10,841 bases of DNA, from positions 1 to 10,841 of the forward strand of contig CADDYT010000186.1 in NCBI GenBank assembly GCA_902810755.1, read 5' to 3'. The DNA comes from Chloroflexota bacterium. GTDB lineage: Bacteria > Chloroflexota > Ktedonobacteria > Ktedonobacterales > Ktedonobacteraceae. The notes beneath the pieces were generated by a model that made no database searches, was not told where the DNA came from, and saw only the letters and a list, made by a program, of their open reading frames with translations. A program made the position numbers and the translations under genes. Positions 5,907 through 10,841 of this stretch are shown here, in pieces; positions within the stretch are counted from its first letter, which is position 1, and each line of letters begins with the position of its first letter.

Positions 5907-8210
5907 ATGTCAGCAGAGAAGTCACTGGCGCAGTATGATCCTGATGTGAGCGTTTCTGATGGCGCGCTGGCGGAACGCCTGGGTGACGCGGCGCTGGTCG
6001 GGGACTGGTTTGTGTTTGTGAAAGCGAGCTGGCTGGTGCGTTCGGGCATGGCGGGCCTGCTGGCGGCTTCTGGCGTTGAGAAGATACCGGTCAAACCGGC
6101 CATTTTCTTTCGTGGGGAAGAGATGACGCTGCCGGGGGCGAAGATAGCGGCGAAGAAGCTGCCGCGCCCATCCCTGGTTTCATTGACCAGCGATAAGATG
6201 TTGTACCGGGCCAACCGCGACACAGTGCGTTTGCTGCTCGTCGATTTCCAGCGTGCCAGCGCGTCTGTGCGCCTGCGGCTGCGTTTGAGCGGCAATCCCT
6301 ATGCCGATTATCCGGTGACGCTGGATGAATATGGCCTCTGTCTCTGGTCGATGCAGGGGCTGCCGGAGGGCGAGTACGAGGCGGTGATGGTCGCGGGCGA
6401 GAGCGAATCGGCCTCCTGCCGCTTCGAGGTGGCCGAATACCGGCTCGCGCCGCTCAACGCCGAATTGAACGACCAGCAACTCAACGGCGATGTTCTGCGC
6501 TATACGCTTTCCGTGACAGCATTCGGCCAGCCATATAGCGGCCCGGTCGAAGTGGAGTTGCAGGAGCGCGGGCAGCGCGTGGGTAAGCGTGAAAAGCTGA
6601 ATTGCAATCGCGAGGGCATCTGTCGCGGCGCGGTCAAGTTGACGGGGCAGGGGCCATACACGCTGAACCTCTTCGCGGGCGAGCGCACGGCAACGGTGGC
6701 CCTGAAAGGCTCAGAGCAGGAACGGCGCGAGACGCTGTCCATCAGCGAACTGGGCGAGCAGCGTCTGTTGAGTTTGCTGCCGCTGCCGCAATCTAATGAG
6801 TGCCGGGGCATGTATATCACACGCGGCGGGACCAATACGCAGCCGTTTCTGGTGCGGCGCGTCATTGGCAGCACAGTGGAGATCGCGGCGCGCCAGGATG
6901 TGGAGTTGTTGCGCGTCGTGGTGGTCGATCCGGCGCGCGGCACATATGAACAGGCCGTGCGCGAGAATCTGAAGGCCGATAGCAGCGTGCAGGTGCCGAT
7001 ACCCGAACCGTATGGCGTGGTGCTGCTTGGCGCGCTGATCGATGATGCCGCCTGGGAGGGCTGGTGCGCTGTTCTGCGCCCTTCAGACATCCAGTTGCAG
7101 TGCGAAGCCCCGGCGGAGGCGAAGCCAGGTAGCCGCGTGACCATCACCCTCAAGACGGGTGTGCCAGATCATGTGGTGCCTGTGCAGGTGATTGTGAAAG
7201 ACCAGCGCCTGATCTCGCCGAGCGACCCGCAGGTGGAACTGGCGGCGAGCATCAAGAAGAATCTGGCAAACTGGCGGGAGAGTACGTTTACGGGCAAAGT
7301 TGAACGCGAACTGCGCCAGCTGGGTAATGCGTGGCCTGCCGGTGGCCGGGGCAGCCCGCGCTTCAGGGCAATGGCATCCTACGGGCAACCGACGGCGTTT
7401 GCCGCGATCCCACCACCATCACCTGTTATGTCCGCTCCCCTGCCGCCCACCGCTCCTCCCATGATGGCTGCTGCCTCTATGCCGACAGCACAGGCCATGC
7501 GCGTATATGAGAGCGCATCGGTTTCCGCAGCCACTCAACGCGACCAGGCGCAGCAGGTAGCTACTGCCGCACCACCGACGACGCTGGCGAAGATGCGGCT
7601 GCAATTTCCAGAGGTCGTCTATAACAACGTTGTGAAGGTGCAGGGCGAGGCGCGCGTCGAGGTGAAGCTGGGCGATAGCATGACCCGCTACACTATCGAA
7701 GCTTTCGCGCTTTCCCCGCAGACGATGGACTGGCAGCGTGTGGAGACAACGCTGGAGGCGATGCAGCCGGTCTACGGAGAACTGACCGTTTCGCCCTTTG
7801 TCTTCCCCGGCGATCCCGTCATGGGCCGCCTGGACGTAGGAGCGTCATCGGGCAGCGCGCTGGTGGAAGTGCGCCACGATGACGAAGTATTGCCCCTCTT
7901 TTTCGCTGATGGCTCGGAGGTGATGCCCGGCCTACCCGTTCCGTCCGGCTCCGCGCTGCGCTTCCCCGTTCGCCCCGGCGCGATCACGGCGACGGTACGC
8001 GACGCGCGCAAGGGCGGAGTCGATGTGAGCGAACGCTATGTGACGGAGCCGGGCAAGCTGCGCCACCTCACGCGCCGCCTGCGCCTGCTCACCCCCGGCG
8101 ACGAGGTGACATTGCAGGAGCAGCGCCTGCTGGAGATCGCGCCGCTCCCCGGACTGGAGCGGCCCTTCCAGTTCTTTGTCGAGGGCGCGGCAAAATACCC
8201 CTTTGGCTGA
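5907..8210 (+). CDS. Alpha-2-macroglobulin-like protein, N-terminal MG domains, ending at a TGA at the thioester cysteine
   Basis: This is the first 767 codons of an A2M-like protein, a family that traps proteases through a bait region and a reactive thioester. A macroglobulin (MG2-like) domain starts near residue 91 with LTSDKMLYR. An MG3-like unit starts near 175 with FEVAEYRLAP. A bait-region-domain-like segment begins at 395 (IQLQCEAPAEAKPGSRVTITLK, the typical PG-V-T-T pattern) and leads to a Pro/Ala/Met-rich stretch at about 485-560 that sits where the bait region belongs. The FPE segment at 567-569 and the following GEARVEVKLGDSMTRYTIEA match the A2M core domain. The reading stops at FVEGAAKYPFG, exactly before the position of the thioester Cys. 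The same frame continues open to 9485. There is no signal peptide or membrane segment, and an in-frame TGA at 5886-5888 excludes a longer N-terminus. AGGTGG lies 4 bases before the ATG. Either this is the 5' part of one recoded gene (favoured) or a truncated product. Confidence 0.85.
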   Translation: MSAEKSLAQYDPDVSVSDGALAERLGDAALVGDWFVFVKASWLVRSGMAGLLAASGVEKIPVKPAIFFRGEEMTLPGAKIAAKKLPRPSLVSLTSDKMLYRANRDTVRLLLVDFQRASASVRLRLRLSGNPYADYPVTLDEYGLCLWSMQGLPEGEYEAVMVAGESESASCRFEVAEYRLAPLNAELNDQQLNGDVLRYTLSVTAFGQPYSGPVEVELQERGQRVGKREKLNCNREGICRGAVKLTGQGPYTLNLFAGERTATVALKGSEQERRETLSISELGEQRLLSLLPLPQSNECRGMYITRGGTNTQPFLVRRVIGSTVEIAARQDVELLRVVVVDPARGTYEQAVRENLKADSSVQVPIPEPYGVVLLGALIDDAAWEGWCAVLRPSDIQLQCEAPAEAKPGSRVTITLKTGVPDHVVPVQVIVKDQRLISPSDPQVELAASIKKNLANWRESTFTGKVERELRQLGNAWPAGGRGSPRFRAMASYGQPTAFAAIPPPSPVMSAPLPPTAPPMMAAASMPTAQAMRVYESASVSAATQRDQAQQVATAAPPTTLAKMRLQFPEVVYNNVVKVQGEARVEVKLGDSMTRYTIEAFALSPQTMDWQRVETTLEAMQPVYGELTVSPFVFPGDPVMGRLDVGASSGSALVEVRHDDEVLPLFFADGSEVMPGLPVPSGSALRFPVRPGAITATVRDARKGGVDVSERYVTEPGKLRHLTRRLRLLTPGDEVTLQEQRLLEIAPLPGLERPFQFFVEGAAKYPFG

Positions 8211-8244
8211 ATCCAGCAAACGTCGGCTAAGGTCTTAGCCATGT
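8208..8244 (+). promoter_or_regulatory. In-frame TGA followed by a bacterial SECIS-like hairpin
   Basis: Twenty bases separate the TGA (8208-8210) from the apical loop. GGCTAAGGTCTTAGCC (8225-8240) folds into six perfect pairs closing a GGTC loop (8231-8234). Below it, 8220-8223 can pair with 8241-8244 (one G-U), leaving C8224 as a single-base bulge. Bacterial SECIS elements sit just 3' of the UGA, with a G among the first two loop bases and the loop roughly 16-37 bases from the UGA. As I recall, the E. coli fdhF element GGUUGCAGGUCUGCACC has its loop 18 bases from the UGA and the same apical hexamer AGGUCU. The 3' strand uses the only in-frame TTA codon of the whole A2M reading. Functional status is inference. 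The hairpin also overlaps the AAGG that could serve ATG 8241. Confidence 0.55.
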
Positions 8245-9485
8245 ACACCGGCTACATCACCAATCAGGAGGATGAGGAAGCGGCCCGCGAGTACGAGGCG
8301 GCCATCCTCGTCTGGTATAAGCGGCTCAAGAGCATGTACCTGCCGGGCAGCGGCTTCTGCCTCTACCCGCCGGAAGAGGGCGGCGCGCGGAAGCCGGACA
8401 CCTATTGCGCTCCGCTGGGCGTCAGGCACCTGCTCAACCTGCCCACCGCTCAACGGTCCGGGCTGAAGAACCCGGCCCTGCGCGATCTGCTCGACGACAT
8501 TCGCGCGATGACGGGCGATGCTGCTGCCTGTTACAAACTCGATTACCCTCCAAAGAAGATCAGCGATTGCCACGCGGCCTACCAGGCGCTCGCAAACGGC
8601 TCCTCAGCGCAGGTGAAGAGCGAGGCGCTGGCCTATGTGCGCTCGCGCCTGAAAGAACAGCACGGGCAAACGTATGTCGAGGTGCAAGACAACCAGCCAT
8701 CGTATCGCCTGTGGGGCATGGCGGTTTCTACGCGGGAGGAAACGGCCTACGCGGCTGCCGCGCTGCTGGCGGGCGGAGAGCCGGGCGATTTGCCGCGCGC
8801 CATCGCCGCCACCAACTACCTGACGGGCCAGTTGAACGAAGAAGGGCGGCTCTATAGCACTGTCGATACGGCGGCCTGTCTCGCCCTGATGATCGGCCTG
8901 CGCAACGCCGGGGTGGTGACGACGCCGCAGAGCGGGCGCGTCGCCCTCAACGGGCAGGAGATGGCGCTGGCCGAGGCGCTGGCCTACCAGGGCAAGGTGG
9001 AGACGCTGCGCGCCGTAGAGGGCGTCGTTTCGGCCCAGCTCACCTCCGAAGTGATTGAGGACTGGAGCGCGTTCAAGAGCAATCTCCCGGTCGAGGTACG
9101 GCTGGAACGCAAGGGCCGCGTCCAGAGGCATTTCAAGGTTGGCGACGAACTGGACCTCGTCATCAGCGTGCCGCGCTACGAGCCGGGACTGATTGCCCAT
9201 GTCTGCCTGCCGGACGCGCTGGCGCGGGTCGTCGGGGGAGGCCAGGTCAAACGCTTCAGCCTGGATTTCACCGAAAAGTCTGTCCTGCGCGTCCCCCTGG
9301 CAGCCGTTGGCTCGACCGTGCTGCCGCAGGGCAAAGACGGGGCCGCGCAACATGGCCTGCTCCACTGGCTCGGTATCAAACGCGAGAGCGAACAGTCCGT
9401 CCAGCACTGGGCCGTGATCGTGCGCAACATGTTCAAAGAAGAGCAAATCGGCAACCCCGGCCTGCTCGAAGTCTCCGTCGCATAA
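8241..9485 (+). CDS. Alpha-2-macroglobulin-like protein, thioester (TED) helical domain and C-terminal beta domain
   Basis: This is the continuation of the A2M reading frame, given here from its first ATG after the TGA (414 residues). It is in phase with the upstream part: the TGA at 8208 and the ATG at 8241 are 33 bases apart. Codons 8211-8240 between them read IQQTSAKVLA, the expected sequence right after a thioester cysteine. The part up to about full-length residue 1040 is helical and alanine-rich. It has the TED-like segments VSTREETAYAAAALL and LNEEGRLYSTVDTAACLALM, which compare with the repeated helical hairpins of the complement C3/A2M toroid. From about residue 1062 there is a beta-rich domain (FKVGDELDLVISV) like the last MG/receptor-binding region. 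As an independent gene it would lack its first helix, and its only possible ribosome site is AAGG (8229-8232), which lies inside a hairpin. I therefore regard it as part of one gene, although reinitiation is possible. Its codon use is like the upstream half and shows no decay. Confidence 0.8.
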   Translation: MYTGYITNQEDEEAAREYEAAILVWYKRLKSMYLPGSGFCLYPPEEGGARKPDTYCAPLGVRHLLNLPTAQRSGLKNPALRDLLDDIRAMTGDAAACYKLDYPPKKISDCHAAYQALANGSSAQVKSEALAYVRSRLKEQHGQTYVEVQDNQPSYRLWGMAVSTREETAYAAAALLAGGEPGDLPRAIAATNYLTGQLNEEGRLYSTVDTAACLALMIGLRNAGVVTTPQSGRVALNGQEMALAEALAYQGKVETLRAVEGVVSAQLTSEVIEDWSAFKSNLPVEVRLERKGRVQRHFKVGDELDLVISVPRYEPGLIAHVCLPDALARVVGGGQVKRFSLDFTEKSVLRVPLAAVGSTVLPQGKDGAAQHGLLHWLGIKRESEQSVQHWAVIVRNMFKEEQIGNPGLLEVSVA

Positions 9486-9555
9486 GCCAACTCAGAAGCC
9501 AACTCAGAGATGTCATGCTTCGCTCCCGCTCAGCATGACATCTCTGAGTTGGCTT
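9484..9555. repeat. Tandem 12-bp repeat fused to a perfect 24-bp hairpin after the A2M gene
   Basis: AAGCCAACTCAG occurs twice in tandem (9484-9495, 9496-9507). The second copy begins a perfect 24-bp inverted repeat (9496-9519 with 9532-9555, 12-base loop). The hairpin starts 10 bases after the A2M stop and may end its transcript. It has only a short T run after it, so factor-independent termination is uncertain. The loop side carries TGTCATGCTGAGCGG on the - strand (9526-9540), identical to the core of the repeat at 5736-5750, so this is a member of the same dispersed palindromic family. Confidence 0.75.
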
Positions 9556-9619
9556 TCAATAATATGTATGCGTAAGAGGGCGGGTCTTCCTGTTCATTTT
9601 TTTGCAGCCATCGTTCTTT

Positions 9620-9640
9620 ACTAAGGATAGGTACCTTAGT
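9620..9640. promoter_or_regulatory. Operator-like inverted repeat upstream of the CHAP gene promoter
   Basis: ACTAAGG (9620-9626) and CCTTAGT (9634-9640) are a perfect 7-bp inverted repeat with a 7-base centre. The spacing of about 14 bases between half-site centres, roughly 1.3 helical turns, and the position 20 bases upstream of the -35 box suit an upstream-acting dimeric regulator. No regulator gene is nearby and the family cannot be named. Confidence 0.35.
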
Positions 9641-9660
9641 CCCAGACAGGCTGACTTTGC

Positions 9661-9689
9661 TTGACCAATAGCGGTAGAGCAGGTACAGT
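9661..9689 (+). promoter_or_regulatory. Sigma70-like promoter of the CHAP-domain gene
   Basis: TTGACC (9661-9666, 5 of 6 to the -35 consensus) is separated by exactly 17 bases from TACAGT (9684-9689, 4 of 6 to the -10 consensus). Transcription would start near 9696, about 70 bases before the ATG at 9768. This is the best promoter match I see in the window. It lies in an otherwise gene-free gap. Confidence 0.6.
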
Positions 9690-9704
9690 GTTTGATAACG
9701 CAGA

Positions 9705-9719
9705 GCGCACACCGTGCGC
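9705..9719 (+). promoter_or_regulatory. Small hairpin or operator in the CHAP gene leader
   Basis: GCGCAC (9705-9710), ACC, GTGCGC (9714-9719) is a 6-bp inverted repeat about 10 bases after the predicted transcription start. The overlapping GTGCGCAC (9714-9721) is also self-complementary. It could be a roadblock operator or a leader stem-loop. There is no further support. Confidence 0.3.
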
Positions 9720-9767
9720 ACGCAGGGTATTTTGTAGCGCATATTTTGAAGGATTGGGGAATTACGT

Positions 9768-10841
9768 ATGTCGTCGATGGATGATCGTCAGAATAGTAGT
9801 GCCGGTAGGAAAGGGCTGATCTCAGGGACATGGCGATGGCAAGGACAGGTGAACCAGATGTCGCCCGTTGAGCAAATACCCTTCCCGGATACTGTACAGA
9901 CCTCTCCCGCGCCGGGTAACACACCCATTCCCCCGTTATATCAGAATACTTCCATATCTTCTCCGACCGGGCCTTCGTCATTGCCGCCCATGACCGCTCC
10001 TTTGTCGCATGATGCTGCCGTCAGCGTTCCCCCTTCGACGCAGCAACTTGCCGGGATTGCCGTTTCACCGGCGGTAACCCGCCAGCTCAGCGATCTGGCA
10101 GAGGCGCAGACTGGCGCGTTGCCGGTCACTTTCAGGACCAGTACCACGACGGCACTGCGTCAGCCGGTGGTGATTCGGGGAACGGGCAAGAAACGTGAGG
10201 GAAGTATCCGCCCACCACGCGGTCGGCGCTGGGTTGTTCACCTGGCCGTGACGACTATTCTGGTACTGATCGTCCTGGGCAGTGTAATGTCCGTGCTGCC
10301 TACCAGCAACGGTAGTGTAGCTGCCTTTAATCCGTTCCAGCCCATCCTGAACCTTGTCAAGAGCAACGGCAACAATCCCGCGCTCATCGCGGCCCAGGCG
10401 GCGACGGCGACGGCAGTCATTACCCATCAGGACGGCTACGATCCCTCGCAATCCACAAGTCTGCCGCCCCCACAGACGGGCAATGGCAGCACGCTGAACC
10501 GTTTCGCCTTCGGGCAATGCACCTACTGGGCAAACATGCGCTATCACCAGTTGACCGGTTACTGGGTTCCCTGGCTCGGCAACGCCTATCAGTGGGCCTA
10601 CGGGGCGCAGGCATCTGGCTGGGTAGTATCCGCTACGCCGAGGGTTCCCTCAATCATCGTTCTGCAACCCTATGTCCAGGGGGCGGGCGGCTATGGCCAC
10701 GTTGCGGTCGTCGAGCGCATCAACTCCGATGGCAGCGTCTACACCAGCAACTACAACTGGTACGCCAACGGCGGCTGGGACACCCTCTCCTACTGGACCT
10801 TCAAACCCGGCCCCGGCGTCAGTTTTGTGTGGCACCCGTAG
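9768..10841 (+). CDS. Membrane-anchored CHAP-domain protein (putative peptidoglycan amidase/endopeptidase)
   Basis: CHAP domains are Cys/His hydrolases that cut amide bonds in peptidoglycan. Here the domain spans about residues 245-350. The nucleophile is Cys251 in FAFGQCTYWAN, the histidine is His311 in GYGHVAVV, and polar residues around Asn328 (TSNYNW) could complete the site. One transmembrane helix lies at about 155-178, preceded by the very basic segment KKREGSIRPPRGRR. The positive-inside rule therefore places the first 150 residues in the cytoplasm and the CHAP domain outside the membrane. The N-terminal 150 residues are rich in Pro, Ser and Thr and look disordered. A 65-residue linker, rich in Ala, Thr and Asn, connects the helix to the domain. 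The start ATG has GGGGA 7 bases upstream. The gene has its own promoter at 9661-9689 and ends with TAG at the last base of the window. It is probably a cell-wall remodelling enzyme; the substrate bond is not known. Confidence 0.88.
   Translation: MSSMDDRQNSSAGRKGLISGTWRWQGQVNQMSPVEQIPFPDTVQTSPAPGNTPIPPLYQNTSISSPTGPSSLPPMTAPLSHDAAVSVPPSTQQLAGIAVSPAVTRQLSDLAEAQTGALPVTFRTSTTTALRQPVVIRGTGKKREGSIRPPRGRRWVVHLAVTTILVLIVLGSVMSVLPTSNGSVAAFNPFQPILNLVKSNGNNPALIAAQAATATAVITHQDGYDPSQSTSLPPPQTGNGSTLNRFAFGQCTYWANMRYHQLTGYWVPWLGNAYQWAYGAQASGWVVSATPRVPSIIVLQPYVQGAGGYGHVAVVERINSDGSVYTSNYNWYANGGWDTLSYWTFKPGPGVSFVWHP

Larger units (their letters stand above)
5907..9485 (+). other. Full-length reading of the A2M gene through TGA 8208-8210 (candidate selenoprotein)
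   Basis: Read as one gene, this gives 1192 residues with a single internal stop codon at residue 768. The domain order is then complete for a short bacterial A2M: MG domains, bait-like linker, A2M core, TED with thioester site, and C-terminal beta domain. The family motif is YP(Y/F)GCxEQ, in which Cys and the Gln three residues later form the thioester. Here it reads YPFG-(TGA)-I-Q-Q, so the Gln is kept at 771 and only the Cys codon is changed. There is no frameshift and no other in-frame stop. Selenocysteine is the one natural UGA-encoded residue that could replace this Cys chemically. A point mutation TGC or TGT to TGA would look the same. The selenocysteine machinery (selA, selB, selC, selD) is not in this window, so the claim is unproven. 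Confidence 0.6.

Noticed and set aside
8208..8240. Frameshift or assembly indel splitting the A2M gene
   Set aside because: Both halves are in the same phase and the bridging codons read sensible family sequence. Only one codon is a stop, so an indel does not explain it. A single-base miscall of TGC/TGT remains possible.
8604..9446. Open frame of 280 codons on the - strand opposite the A2M TED domain
   Set aside because: It is antisense to recognisable A2M sequence and shows no motif or ribosome site.
9484..9555. CRISPR-like repeat
   Set aside because: There are only two adjoining 12-bp units with no spacers and no cas genes. The structure is a hairpin repeat.

Overview
The window looks like chromosomal DNA from a GC-rich, soil-type bacterium, most likely a filamentous Chloroflexota (Ktedonobacteria-like). 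This is a judgement from gene style: lipoproteins with Pro/Thr-rich linkers, sedolisin peptidases in tandem, a membrane-anchored CHAP protein and palindromic intergenic repeats. No rRNA or marker gene confirms it.

Layout. At the left edge is a possible tail of a membrane protein. Two co-oriented amino-acid biosynthesis genes follow on the + strand, aspartate kinase and aspartate-semialdehyde dehydrogenase, which are the first two steps of the aspartate pathway. A hairpin at 2668-2701 separates them from a convergent - strand pair of paralogous S53 (sedolisin) peptidases. Both are predicted lipoproteins and neither has the usual large inhibitory propeptide. The 5' end of the upstream peptidase gene contains a perfect 36-bp inverted repeat that resembles a REP doublet.

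The + strand from 5907 to 9485 encodes an alpha-2-macroglobulin (A2M)-like protein of 1192 codons, interrupted by a single in-frame TGA at 8208-8210. The TGA falls exactly where the thioester cysteine belongs: the residues before it read YPFG, and the in-frame residues after it read IQQTSAKVLA, against the family pattern YP(Y/F)GCxEQ. Immediately downstream is a hairpin with apical sequence AGGTCT, the same six bases as in the Escherichia coli fdhF selenocysteine insertion element as I remember it, at nearly the same distance from the TGA. The only in-frame TTA codon in the whole 1192-codon reading forms part of this stem. A selenocysteine at the thioester position is therefore a serious hypothesis. 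A nonsense mutation, a sequencing error or a true two-gene split remain the alternatives. This is the most interesting part of the window.

The A2M locus is bracketed by related palindromic repeats (5734-5853 and 9496-9555). The last gene is a CHAP-domain, single-pass membrane protein that probably acts on cell-wall peptidoglycan. It is preceded by a good sigma70-like promoter and an operator-like inverted repeat. The two peptidases and the A2M (a protease-trap family) are divergent neighbours. A functional link is possible, but the A2M has no visible signal peptide.
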